Shown piece by piece: positions 50,283 to 62,426 of a stretch of 64,000 nucleotides of DNA. This DNA is from Mimachlamys varia (taxonomy: Eukaryota; Mollusca; Bivalvia; Pectinida; Pectinidae): NCBI GenBank assembly GCA_947623455.1, contig OX392536.1:12643282-12707281 (forward strand). Direction: 5' to 3'. Position numbers and translations under genes: made by a program. Every line of letters starts with the position of its first letter. Position 1 is the stretch's first letter. Under the pieces are notes generated by a model. It was not told the origin of the DNA. It worked only from the letters and a program-made list of their open reading frames with translations, and searched no databases.

Positions 50283-53200
50283 GGAAGCATGAAGTTGGTT
50301 CCTAGTTCCTAGTTCCGTGTTCCGTTTAATAAACGGAACTAGGAACCAGACCCTAGTTCCGTTTAACATAAACGGAACTGGGAACCAGACCCGAGTTCCG
50401 TTTAACATAAACGGAACTGGGAACCAGACCCGAGTTCCGTTTAACATAAACGGAACTGGGAACCAGACCCGAGTTCCGTTTAACATAAACGGAACTGGGA
50501 ACCAGACCCGAGTTCCGTTTAATCTTAAACGGAACTGGGAACCAGACCCGAGTTCCGTTTAATCTTAAACGGAACTGGGACGTTTAACAGTTGATCTAGC
50601 AAAACATATACGTACGATGATCATATATTTCATACTTAAACCAAACACAGGAATCGAACCCAGACCCTTTCAGACAAACAATAAGACTTAGAAAAGCATT
50701 CTTAAATGAATTTCTGTTATACGGAACTCACATCCAAACTCTAGTTCCGTTTAACCTTAAACGGAACTGGGAACCAGACCCGAGTTACGTTTAATCTTAA
50801 ACGGAACTGGGAACCAGACCCGAGTTACGTTTAACATAAATGTATACGGTTTCTTTCCTAAATTAATCTAGCAAAACATATTCGTGCAATGATCATATAT
50901 ATATACCTAAACCAAACACAGGAATCGAACACAGAGCTTTACAAACAAACAAAAAGACCAAAACAGCATTCTTAAATGAAGTTCTGTTAAACGGAACTCA
51001 CATCCCAACCCCAGTTACGTTTAACCTTAAACGGAACTGGGAACCAGACCCGAGTTCCGTTTAACGAAAACGTATACGATATGTTTTTCCTATCAATCTA
51101 GCAAAACATATGTACGATGATCATCTTTATGTGTAAATCTAACGTGTGAATCGATCCCAGAGCATTCCAAAGCAACCAATAAGACTATTACAATCTCCAT
51201 TAATGAATTTCTGTTGTACCGATCTCATATCCAAACTCCAGTTACGTTTAACGTTATACGGAACTTGGAACCAGACCCGAGTTCCGTTTAACATAAGGTA
51301 TACGGTTTGTTTTTCCTATCAATCTAGCAAAACATATAAGTACTATGATCATCTTTATATCTAAATCTGATTTAGGAAATCGAACCCAGAGTCTTTTAAA
51401 CAAACAATACGACTGTTGCAGTCTTCATAAAAGAATTTCCGTTATACGGATCTGACATTCAAACTCCCGTTATGTTTTACTGTAAACGGGCCTAGGAATC
51501 AGACCCCAGTTCCGTTTAAGCTAAATGTTTACGGTTTATTTACCCTGTAAATATAGCAAAACATAGAAGTGCGATGATCATAATTTATTCACATGATTCG
51601 AAACCATAGCCTTTCAGACACTATTACAGCTTTCATCAGACGGAACTGACATCCAAACTCCAGTTACTTTTTTCGTGAAACGGAACTAGGAAACAAACCC
51701 CAGTTCAGTTTAAGCTAAGCGTATACTGTTACTTTTCCCTGTCTACCTCCCAAAACGAATTAAGTATGGACATCATATGTAAATTCCAATCAAGCGTAGG
51801 AATCGAACATACAACCATTCACGCACTGTACATAGCCTCTTTAAATTACTTTCTTTGAAACGGAACTGACATCCAAACTGCAGTTACGTTAATCTTAAAG
51901 GGAACTTGGAACCCGACTCTAGTTCCGTTTATGATGAACACATTTCTTTGGTTATCCCTATCCAAGCTGCAAACGCAATGCAGTACAGAAATCGAACCCA
52001 TAATATCTTAAGACAAATAAATAAGACAACCCAGGACTTTTTCAAGGATTTTTTTGACAGAACTGTCATGCAAACTCCAGTTGTTCCTTAAAGAGACATG
52101 GGAACCAGACCATAGATTAAGGTACAATGTATAATATATTCCCGCGGTTCGGAGAATAGCGGGAATAATTTGTCTTATCGGTTCGATACGGACGTTACCG
52201 AGTGTTCTCAACCAATCGGATTGGCGGTATAGGTACAGGTAGCACGTGCGGTATGTGTAAGTGTATCGGTGTACACGGGTCATTTTCTAGCCGCCTTTCT
52301 AGCGCGACAGTCACGTTAAATTTTTTCTTTTTAGTATTTTTCCCTACATACCTCGAAAAATGTAACAGTTCATTCAACCATCTTTGTAGTCAAAGGAATA
52401 AACATTCTTCCACACAAACAGGTAGCCATATATTGAGTTAAGAACTGCTGAATAATTTCCTTTCGTCAAGCAACTTGCCGCGAGTGTTAGCTAAGTGGCC
52501 AGTACTCGTAGATTCGGAGATCAATAGTGACTATCCACGAAGCAAAAATCATAGTTCAGAGAGAGACCAAACCCCAAGTATCGCGGGGCTGGAGTTACCC
52601 CAGAAAATGCCGAATAGGCTAACATGAGAGGCGGATTGGCCGCGCTACCCAATGGGCGATGGTGGATGCCAGTAAAGATGGAAATCCGGACATGTACGGG
52701 CCATGCAATACATGCCAAACTTTTTCCAATACTGAACTGACATATCCAGGATAGAATTCAAATAAAGTATGAATTATATCCAATATACCAAAAAGTGTCA
52801 CTTTCCTACATAAACTATAGTCAACTTCAAGCCCTCCCCCAGGGGTAACGTCAAAGGATGTAAACATCTTGTTATTCGTTTGAAAGGCTCTGCGCTCAAT
52901 TCCTGTGTTTTGTTTTAGGTACGAGTATTAATATGACCATCGTACTTCTTTGTTTTGTGAGAAAGACAGTGAAATCAAACTATATACGTTCATGTTTAAC
53001 GGAACTGGGTTCTGGTTCCCAGTTCCGTTTAAGGTTAAACGGAACTCGGGTCTGGTTCCCAGTTCCGTTTAAGGTTAAACGGAATTGGAGTTTGGATGTG
53101 AGTTCCGTATAACAGAAATTCATTTAAGAATGCTTTTCTAGTCTTATTGTTTGTCTGAAAGGGTCTGGGTTCGATTCCTGTGTTCGGTTTAAGTATGAAA

Positions 53201-53738
53201 TATATGATAATCGCACGTATCTGTTTTGTTAGATCAACTGTTAAACGTCCCAGTTCCGTTTAAGGTTAAACGGAACTCGGGTCTGGTTCCCAGTTCCGTT
53301 TAAGATTAAACGGAACTCGGGTCTGGTTCCCAGTTCCGTTTAAGGTTAAACGGAACTGGAGTTTGGATGCGAGTTCCGTATAACAGAAATTCATTTAAGA
53401 ATGCTTTTCTACGTCGTATTGTTTGTCTGAAAGGGTCTGGGTTCGATTCCTGTGTTTGGTTCAAGTATGAAATATATGATCATCGCACGTATATGTTTTG
53501 CTAGATCAACTGTTAAACGTCCCAGTTCCGTTTAAGGTTAAACGGAACTCGGGTCTTGTTCCCAGTTCCGTTTATGTTAAACGGAACTCGGGTCTGGTTC
53601 CCAGTTCCGTTTATGTTAAACGGAACTCGGGTCTGGTTCCCAGTTCCGTTTATGTTAAACGGAACTAGGGTCTGGTTCCTAGTTCCGTTTATTAAACGGA
53701 ACACGGAACACGGAACTAGGAACCAACTTCATGCTTCC
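50283..53738. mobile_element. Foldback-type DNA transposon, 3456 bp, non-autonomous
   Basis: It begins GGAAGCATGAAGTTGGTTCC and ends with the exact complement. The next roughly 300 bp of each arm are inverted copies built of short tandem units (CGGAACTGGGAACCAGACCC, GAGTTCCGTTTAACATAAA). Inside lie degenerate modules of about 200-230 bp with AATCTAGCAAAACATA and GGAATCGAACCCAGACC: about seven in the left arm (50580-52110) and three in the right (52860-53510). The centre, 52110-52860, has no transposase; its short ORFs show no domain. A 9-bp duplication flanks it. Long TIRs made of tandem repeats are typical of foldback elements, and a 9-bp duplication suits Mutator-like transposition, but the superfamily is inference. 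Confidence 0.9.
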
Positions 53739-53747
53739 GCTGTTTTA
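53739..53747. repeat. Target site duplication, right (GCTGTTTTA)
   Basis: Second copy of the 9-bp duplication; host sequence resumes at once with AGATTTTTACACATGACGTC. Confidence 0.92.
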
Positions 53748-54026
53748 AGATTTTTACACATGACGTCATGGCAGCCATATTGAATTTTGAACCTACATAA
53801 GAAAACTTTCTGTGACACATTTACATAATCATCTATAATATGCATATAAGATTTCAAACATGTCCATTACAGATTTAAAGATTTGGCGGTTACAAAGTCC
53901 GTAAGAAGAAAAATAATAATAATAATAAGAAGAAACATAACAAAAACAATAGATCTTTTCACCAGTTGGTGACAATAGGTCTTTTCAACAGTTGATCTTT
54001 TCACCAGTTGGTGAAAAGCCCTAATG

Positions 54027-54287
54027 ATAATTAAAACAAGTCCAGTTACAATCCCCTACACGTAACAATAGCCAATGAAGGATGTGATCGATAGTTTTAG
54101 AAAATGCATTAAAAAAGAGATTATATCAACACTTCCAATAAGATATTAATCAAAATTTATTTATCTTTTAATCAACAGAAAGCTATAGATAATCTACGTA
54201 AAGCTGATTCTATAATCATTTAAGAGGCCCATTAAGGCGGAGCTGTGGTAATAATATATAACTAGAAATTGTTGACTAACAATTTGA
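54027..54287. other. Spacer between the two modular element copies
   Basis: About 260 bp, AT-rich, nothing recognised. Confidence 0.5.
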
Positions 54288-56857
54288 CGGGCTTTTCACA
54301 CCTTTGGTCGATTAAGTCTTTTGGTAAAAGGGAGGTAACTCTAACATAATTTACGAAATACTTCCCAACCACGATTGATTGGCAATAACATAAACATATT
54401 TTTAAAGTTTGTTACCAAACGTAGCATTTTTCAAATTAGACCCCTACACAAAACCGGAAGTTGATTTTTCAGACAACTTTTTCTCATTACAATTAATGGG
54501 AAATTGTCTCAGTATGCTGCTGACGAAATATCATCAATTTATGTCTTCTGGTAATGAAGAAATTGTCATTTAATTGTTAAAAAATAAATGACCCCTGTGA
54601 CCTTGAAAGTGGGTCAAGATCATTCATATTTTCAAACCTGATAATCCATGACCTTGCCATTTTATATTTGTGATATCAAGGTACTAGGCCTTGCAGAACT
54701 TGAGAAGAAGTTTTTTTGTAAGTTTGCTACCCAAAACAGCGATTTTCAAATTTGACCCCAACGGACAACCGGAAGTTGACATTTTAGAGAAAAATGTTTC
54801 CTGAAAAATCTTATTTATTTGTTATTTTGCATAAGATATCCAAAACTTAACTCATTACATTCAGCCATTAATGAGAAATGGAATTAAGAGGAAAAACCAG
54901 AAATGGCGTCATGGCGGCCATTTTGTTTTTTTGATGAACTGAAAACTATCGCCAGGCAACAGGGGACACTTCAAGAAAACATTTCCATATCAAGTTAACA
55001 GAATGGATGCTTTAGGTTTACGTTTAGAACAAGTATTATGAAACATTATCAAAATGTCGGCCAATAAAGAATATATAGGGATTTTTTTCAAGATTCCTGA
55101 TCGTGAAGTGCTACTGTAAAATCGAAAATATCAGTTCATTGGAATGACATGCTGCTTTGATCTGTAAAAGCATTTTTCGAAAATGATAATAAATAAAACA
55201 ATTCTAAAAATACATTAAATTTGACCTCTGGTGACCATTTTTACTAGACATATTTTGTATTATTTTGTGGAAGAAATAAAATTTCCCCAGATGTATTCTT
55301 TAATAATATAGCTTTGAAAAATCTGTAACAGTTTCTGATTTATAACCATTTATACATTTTAAGATATGACGTCATGACGGCCATATTAGATTTTGGACCG
55401 ACCCAAAAATAATAAAATCTGGGGCAGTACTATCTCATAGTCATATTGTTGAAATTCAAGCTGAATCCCCCTTGAGGAATTTGAGAAGATGTTTAAAATG
55501 TAAAACGATTTTTAATATACATTTGTACTGTAGAATACACAGGGGAAAATTAAAAATAGCGTACACCGGATACGGTATGTGTTCGGAAAAACTGAAACCA
55601 TCAAATTTATCAGAATGACATGCTACTTTGATAATGGAAAATATTGAAAAATATAAAATATCTAAAAATAGATTAACATTTGACCTGTAGTGACCTCCCC
55701 CCCCCCCCCCCCCCAGATGTATTCTATATTAACATACCTTTAAAGGCCCAATATACGTAACTTCAGGGAAATTTTCGTGATTCTGAAAAAATTCTAAAAA
55801 GAATCCAGTTGATAACCATGCAAAAATAAGCCTTAAACGAAGTTAATCTGAGCGGTAACTAACAAGAAACTCTTGACAAATAAATCCAAAGAATTGAAAA
55901 TAATTCAGGTAGGCCCACTTCAACAACAAAACGAAGGTAGAAGACATTTCGAAATGGACGCGTGTTTACAAATAGCGTGTTTTGAACTGCTGCTGTACCG
56001 GTAACCGCGAACGAAATCATCTTGAATATTGCTGATATCAGTTAATCTTAACTAAATCTAAAAATATAATAAGTTGTTAGGCTTGGTTTTCGCTTCAAGT
56101 TTTGCCGATAGTTACGTATATTGGGCCTTTAAAATAGCTGTACGTTAAACGGTCTTTGAGTTATGGTCATTTATACATTTTAAGGTATGACGTTATGGCG
56201 GCCATATTGGATTTCAGACCAAATTCATATTAATTCCTTCAAGTTCAAACTACCTCAGAATTATTTTGAACTGAATCCCTTTGATGGAGTTTGAAAAGAA
56301 GTTTAAATGTGACACTCTTTTTCACCGCAAAATCTATAGAATATATAGAGGGGGAGGGGAGTATTCAAAATGGCGTACAACCTTTACTATTTTACTATGG
56401 GGATTAGAGAATAATTGGAGATATCTCTTTCACCAGGATGACATTGTCTAATGTCATAAAAAATGTTTTTTACAATAAGATGAAACATTTTTTTGTTTTT
56501 GAATTTTTGATCCAATGGCAAACTTTTTTTAATTTTTACCCCAAAGTACTTAAATGTGACAAAATTTAGATATGGCTTGTGCCTACAATGATATCAAAAC
56601 AGAAACTCTGAACATCCAATGGTTTTTGAGATATGACTGTTTTAAGGTCATGGCGGCCATCTTCGATTTGGAGCTACTTGAAAACCTTACTCTGACGTCT
56701 TCATCACCTTTCATGCAACATATTAAAATTGCATTGGCATAACCTTTACCATTTTAGAGCAATCGTTGCAACAAAATTAAATGCAGAAGATTCAGAAGAA
56801 AAATAATAAACATTACAAAAAACAATAGGTCTTTTCATCAGTTGATGAAAAGCCCTA
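54288..56857 (+). mobile_element. Modular element, copy 2
   Basis: It starts GGGCTTTTCACACCTTTGG and AAAAGGGAGGTAACTC, and ends CTTTTCATCAGTTGATGAAA then AGCCCTAA. GGGCTTTTCA at the start is the inverse of TGAAAAGCCC at the end, a 10-bp terminal inverted repeat. The interior has three or four degenerate modules of about 450-500 bp, each with GAATGACATGCT, TTTGACCTnTGGTGACC, TTATACATTTTAAGGTATGA and a CRE-like palindrome followed by GGCGGCCATATT. An 18-base C tract is at 55697-55714. A 385-bp MITE is inserted at 55744-56128. No ORF. Confidence 0.72.
55744..56128. mobile_element. 385-bp MITE with TTAA (or TA) target duplication
   Basis: Terminal inverted repeats AGGCCCAATATACGTAACT at 55744 and AGTTACGTATATTGGGCCT ending at 56128 are perfect. 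Both sides are flanked by TTAA (55740-55743 and 56129-56132), as in piggyBac-type insertion; TA-type (mariner) insertion fits equally because the site reads TTTAAA. No coding capacity. It interrupts a module of copy 2. Confidence 0.9.
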
Positions 56858-57084
56858 ATTATGAATAGGAATTATTATTGTAACAAAATCATATAAATGC
56901 TAACATATGGCAATTTTGAAGAAGTTATAGACGGTTACGCTGATGGAACCACTCGCAATAGTCACAGTAATTTGATTAAGAGACATAAGAATAATGTTTT
57001 GGAAAAAGAAATTAATTTTTTTACTAATTTTGTTCATAGCACAAGCAAAAAGAACAAAACTCTTAATGCATAACGATTCTATAT
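56858..57084. other. Region before the reverse transcriptase relic
   Basis: AT-rich DNA. A short plus-strand stretch near 56945-57010 reads like coding sequence (RNSHSNLIKRHKNNVLEKEI) and may be more of the same decayed element, but it is not recognisable. Confidence 0.35.
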
Positions 57085-57411
57085 CCCGTTGATTTGAAAT
57101 TTAGACCTATTGTCGGTGGTCCCAACTGTAGTACGCAACGTCTCATTCATTTTATCGATATAATTAAAAACCTCTTTGTAATTATGTCAAAAGTTTCATA
57201 AGAGATGATTTCGATTTCTTAACCCAAAACAAACAAACACGGTAAAGAATATCGTGATTTTCTCAAAAAAAAACTTTGTGCGTTTTTTAGATGATTGTTT
57301 TATTATATGTCCTGATGATATTTGTATAAAGGAACTCAATGTCTTACACTGCGGAGGTTAGTGATGGTTCGCTACCGTTCCTAGATGTGTTTGTAGAAAT
57401 AAATAGAGGCT
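57085..57411 (+). pseudogene. Penelope-like reverse transcriptase relic
   Basis: Decayed RT on the plus strand. From 57085 it reads PVDLKFRPIVGGPNCSTQRL then HFIDII, the RT entry motif (RPIV-GPN-T--LS-FIDIILKP). After a frameshift near 57187 it reads KSFIRDDFDFLTQ. A large internal deletion follows, then FVRFLDDCFIICPDD at 57275-57319 with the catalytic LDD, and finally a frameshifted SLPFLDVFVEINRG. These motifs in this order fit Penelope-like retroelements. Stops, frameshifts and the deletion make it non-functional, and no endonuclease domain was seen. Confidence 0.75.
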
Positions 57412-57412
57412 A

Positions 57413-57541
57413 TTTAATGGTTTCCTGTTAAATATCAAATATATTTCACGAGTATGGCAGCGTTTTACGCACTCGCGAAAATCTTTTAAAAATCTGCCAT
57501 ACGAGTGAAATATCTTTGATATTTAAAGGAAAACCATTGAA
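57413..57541. repeat. Imperfect 48-bp inverted repeat (MITE-like)
   Basis: Arms 57413-57460 (TTTAATGGTTTCCTGTTAAA, then ATTTCACGAGTATGGCAG) and 57494-57541 (CTGCCATACGAGTGAAATAT) are inverse complements with a few mismatches, around a 33-bp loop. It probably represents a small foldback element adjoining the RT relic. Confidence 0.85.
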
Positions 57542-59422
57542 TTTTATTTTTATGTCATTTTCGAAATTCCCAAAATTTCATTTTTAAAATTTGCGGTTAC
57601 AACTGATCGGGACGGAGTGCCTAACGCTTATAGAATATTAATACGCCACAGGATGTTTATTTTTTGTTCAAAATATAGTAAAATAAAAAAAAGATATCAG
57701 TAAAATCCATTAAATATCAATAAATTTCCAAAATACTATGCTTTAATTGGTCGATTTCTTGGCTTTCAATAATTTCTTACAAAAAACAAGATGGGCTTGT
57801 TCAATATATGTGGCTTTGTGTTTACACATCATAATTTATAACCATTTTGCACTGTGCTGGGAAGTGATAGCTAATAATACTAGAGTCTACGAAGTTGTGG
57901 TCAGTCTTTGGTGTTGTGTTATGTGGCGTTGTACATTGTACATGTACTATAAGAGAGAGACCACCACATAGACTCATTTTCTACAGTTGTCGTAGCTAGT
58001 GACCCTGTTATTACATGGGGGGGGGGGGGTCTGTTGCAAGGGAAATGACATTTTACTGAGAAATATTTTAATATTCATTATTCATTAATTTCTCAACTAT
58101 TTGAACCAATACATGCTCAGTTTTACGGAGAAAACCTTGATGGATACAAGTCTAGTCATGATTAACGGTTCGGTAGGCACAAACGGTCAGATAAGAGCTA
58201 AAATCAAACGTATCTGATTCTAAGAGTAAAAATGGTCTTAAGAGCTCTTTCATAATTCCAACAAATGTCCACTTCAAACGGCCATACCTTTGCCATCTAT
58301 GAACCGATTTGTTACGAATTTTGCAGGATTGTTGGGAAAGACTCTGTCAACAATAACGTGCCTAATTATCTGACAGATTTAACTGCCACATGTTTTATAA
58401 CCAATTAAATGAATCATGAAAATCCCTCCCAGAGACCATACAATCGAAATTACTTCAATTCTAGAACAAACTCGTATATGAAAAATCTGAGGCAATTTTT
58501 GTAGGTGACATTTCTGTCCATCAATAGGAAAAGTATTTTCAGTTTTTGTAAGAAAATGTGAAAAAAGATCCAACTGCGAAATTGCCCCCCCTTCTATACA
58601 TGTACATTATTTGTATGTATATACTATAATGCAATTGTGGATATTTTTAACACTTATCATTAGTTTATTTTATAGAAAATATAATATTGTTTCCAATGAT
58701 AAACCATACATATATGTCCTTAAATGTATACCCTAATTATTAAACAAAATAACTAAAGACACGGTGCCACCTCATCCTTAAATTCAAAACTACGCCTTTA
58801 TTTTCAAAAGATTAGATTAACACATTTTGCTTTTCTCCAACGTTTTAAATTGTATTTAATTGCCGAATTTCTCTAATTCACAATCCATATGTTTTGTACA
58901 TATGATACACGAATCATAGCCTACACTAGATTTATTCTGAGATTTCCGTCCACTAATCAATAACCAAACATCAATGTCGCCCTATGTTTTCACTGCGAAT
59001 TTCTGTCTTGTTGCCATGGAAACTCAACAATATCACCTTTATCGCTTCCTTTGAAATTTGCGTCTGTTCCAGTCTTTGGGTATAATTACGGCAAAATGAT
59101 AAAAAGAAAGCACACACATTTCTTCAATGCTCAGCTTCTAGGAGCAGACGACTAAGTGGAGTATTGTCCGCGCTTTTATAGTGATTTACTGACAGAGTGT
59201 CACTGATGGCATCTTAGCAAAGACTTCCGGTAAGTATGATGTTATTATATATTATCATGCAAGATATACACACACAGATGTGTGCTGCGTATAAATACAG
59301 TGTCACTTTAGACTAGGCCCTTTAACACTGGTTGATTTCAGAGTATTTTACGAGACATTGAGAACATGTAATTTTATGGTTTTTTTTGTATAGGCACAAA
59401 TATGAATCTTTCTGTTTGTATT
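57542..59422. other. No supported feature
   Basis: About 1.9 kb of AT-rich, mostly single-copy DNA, with a G13 run at 58017-58029. ORFs at 57747-57971 (plus) and 58379-58573 (minus) show no domain or codon evidence. A consensus-like donor, TTCCG|GTAAGTATG near 59231, follows GCGCTTTTATAGTG and could end a non-coding first exon on the plus strand, but nothing confirms this. Confidence 0.45.
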
Positions 59423-61990
59423 ACCACAAACATCCACGTGAATATTGATGTTTGTAATACACTACAAACATCCACGTGAATATTGATGTTTGTATTACAC
59501 CACAAACATCCACGTGAATATTGATGTTTGTAACACCACAAACATCCACGTGAATATTGATGTTTGTAACACCACAAACATCCACGTGAATATTGATGTT
59601 TGTATTACACCACAAACATCCACGTGAATATTGATGTTTGTAACACCACAAACATCCACGTGAATATTGATGTTTATATTACACCACAAACATCCACGTG
59701 AATATTGATGTTTGTATTACACCACAAACATCCACGTGAATATTGATGTTTGTATTACACCACAAACATCCACGTGAATATTGATGTTTGTATTACACCA
59801 CAAACATCCACGTGAATATTGATGTTTGTATTACACTACAAACATCCACGTGAATATTGATGTTTGTATTACACCACAAACATCCACGTGAATATTGATG
59901 TTTGTAACACCACAAACATCCACGTGAATATTGATGTTTGTAACACCACAAACATCCACGTGAATATTGATGTTTGTATTACACCACAAACATCCACGTG
60001 AATATTGATGTTTGTAACACCACAAACATCCACGTGAATATTGATGTTTATATTACACCACAAACATCCACGTGAATATTGATGTTTGTATTACACCACA
60101 AACATCCACGTGAATATTGATGTTTGTATTACACCACAAACATCCACGTGAATATTGATGTTTGTAATACACCACAAACATCCACGTGAATATTGATGTT
60201 TGTAACACCACAAACATCCACGTGAATATTGATGTTTGTATTACACCACAAACATCCACGTGAATATTGATGTTTGTAACACCACACACATCCTCGTGAA
60301 TATCGATGTTTGTATTACACCACAAATATCCACGTGAATATTGATGTTTGTAACACCACAAACATCCACGTGAATATTGATGTTTGTAATACACCACAAA
60401 CATCCACGTGAATATTGATGTTTGTATTACACCACAAACAATCAAGTGAATATTGCTGTTTGTAATACGCGACAAACATCCACGTGAATAATGGTGTTTG
60501 TAATACACCACAAACAATCAAGTGAATATTGCTGTTTGTAATACGCGACAAACATCCACGTGAATAATGGTGTTTGTAATACACCACAAACATCCAAGTG
60601 AATATTGATGTTTGTATTACACCACAAACATCCACGTGAATATTGATGTTTGTAACACCACAAACATCCACGTGAATATTGATGTTTGTAATACACCACA
60701 AACATCCACACAAATATCGATGTTTGTAACACCACAAACATCCACGTGAATAATGATGTTTGTATTACACCACATACATCCACGTGAATATTGATGTTTG
60801 TAATACACCACAAACATCCACGTGAATATTGATGTTTGTAATACACCACAAACATCCACGTGAATATTGATGTTTGTAATACACCACAAACATCCACGTG
60901 AATAATGATGTTTGTATTACACCACACACATCCTCGTGAATATCGATGTTTGTATTACACCACAAATATCCACGTGAATATTGATGTTTGTAACACCACA
61001 AACATCCACGTGAATATTGATGTTTGTAATACACCACAAACATCCACGTGAATATTGATGTTTGTATTACACCACAAACAATCAAGTGAATATTGCTGTT
61101 TGTAATACGCGACAAACATCCACGTGAATAATGGTGTTTGTAATACACCACAAACATCCAAGTGAATATTGATGTTTGTATTACACCACAAACATCCACG
61201 TGAATATTGATGTTTGTAACACCACAAACATCCACGTGAATATTGATGTTTGTAATACACCACAAACATCCACACAAATATCGATGTTTGTAACACCACA
61301 AACATCCACGTGAATATTGATGTTTGTAATACACCACAAACATCCACGTGAATAATGATGTTTGTATTACACCACAAACATCCACGTGAATATTGATGTT
61401 TGTAATACACCACAAACATCCACGTGAATATTGATGTTTGTAATACACCACAAACATCCACGTGAATATTGATGTTTGTATTACACCACAAACAATCAAG
61501 TGAATATTGCTGTTTGTATTACCACAAACATCCACGTGAATATTGATGTTTGTAATACACGACAAACATCCACGTGAATAATGATGTTTGTATTACACCA
61601 CAAACATCCACGTGAATATTGATGTTTGTATTACACCACAAACATCCACGTGAATATTGATGTTTGTAATACACGACAAACATCCACGTGAATATTGATG
61701 TTTGTATTACACCACAAACATCCACGTGAATATTGATGTTTGTAATACACCACAAACATCCACGTGAATATTGATGTTTGTATTACACCACAAACATCCA
61801 CGTGAATATTGATGTTTGTAATACACCACAAACATCCACGTGAATATTGATGTTTGTAATACACGACAAACATCCACGTGAATATTGATGTTTGTAATAC
61901 ACCACAAACATCCACGTGAATATTGATGTTTGTAATACACCACAAACATCCACGTGAATATTGATGTTTGTAACACCACAAACATCCACA
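59423..61990. repeat. 38/36-bp minisatellite array K with hairpin and E-box in each unit
   Basis: About 68 units. Each holds GATGTTTGT, a loop of 6 or 8 bases (AACACC, AATACACC or ATTACACC), and ACAAACATC, so every unit can fold into a 9-bp stem. Then come CCACGTG (E-box palindrome) and AATATT. Unit lengths of 36 and 38 alternate irregularly. A rarer variant has AATCAAGTGAATATTGCTG (60431, 60509, 61079, 61495) and recurs with its neighbours, showing block duplication. Confidence 0.97.
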
Positions 61991-62426
61991 TAAATATTCC
62001 TGCTACACCTTAACCATGGTGCTATAGGCCAAAGCATATTTTCAAAGAAAGGGATCGATGGTTAAAAACTACGGAAGAGCATTAGGGCCATGTAGGAAAA
62101 ACATTGGTGTTATGGTGGTAGTTTCTAGAGATAAAACCCTTTATATGAACTTGAAAATTAGATGAGTACTGATTGCTTTCATGTTACACAATTATGTATT
62201 GTCTTTACCACGTGCAGGGATATGACCACTTTGTTTGGTGTTAACAATAGTATTGAAGAATTAATATGAAAACATTCATATAAAAACTAATTATAAAGAA
62301 CAGCAAAATAAATATACATGTATATATAAACGATAATACGAGTACATCTATGTTCATGACAATTAACTGAAAACACCTACACCACTAGCCTGAATCCTCG
62401 TGTAACCATTGCTGTTATACGCTTGT
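61991..62426. other. Spacer between arrays K and L
   Basis: About 430 bp, AT-rich; no gene or repeat recognised. Confidence 0.5.

Larger units (their letters stand above)
49047..54026 (+). mobile_element. Modular element, copy 1 (interrupted by foldback element)
   Basis: It starts near CTTTTGCCGATTTGGTC and AAAAGGGAGGTAACTC, and ends with the hairpin CTTTTCACCAGTTGGTGAAA then AGCCC at about 54024. The body matches copy 2 at 54288-56857, including CAATCAATGGGAAGTGCTC, TTTGACCTTGAAAGTAGGTC, GGAATGACATGCTGATTTG and TATGACGTCATGGCCACCAT. A 3.46-kb foldback element splits it at 50283-53738. No protein is encoded. AAAGGGAGGTAACTC-type sequence is, to my knowledge, common in mollusc repeats. The class is unresolved. 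Confidence 0.7.

Noticed and set aside
53150..53200. Complete tRNA gene around the B-box-like motif
   Set aside because: I could not build an acceptor stem, D-arm or anticodon arm; only the B-box matches.
49047..56857. Helitron identity for the modular element (hairpin near the end, then CTAA)
   Set aside because: The hairpin is only two bases from the CTAA, the 5' TC end is unclear, and a 10-bp inverted end is present; the class is left open.
59150..59240. Non-coding first exon ending in GTAAGTATG
   Set aside because: A single donor-like site with no coding sequence or acceptor to pair with.
59423..61990. CRISPR-like array of regular short repeats
   Set aside because: There are no unique spacers; the whole unit repeats, and the context is eukaryotic.
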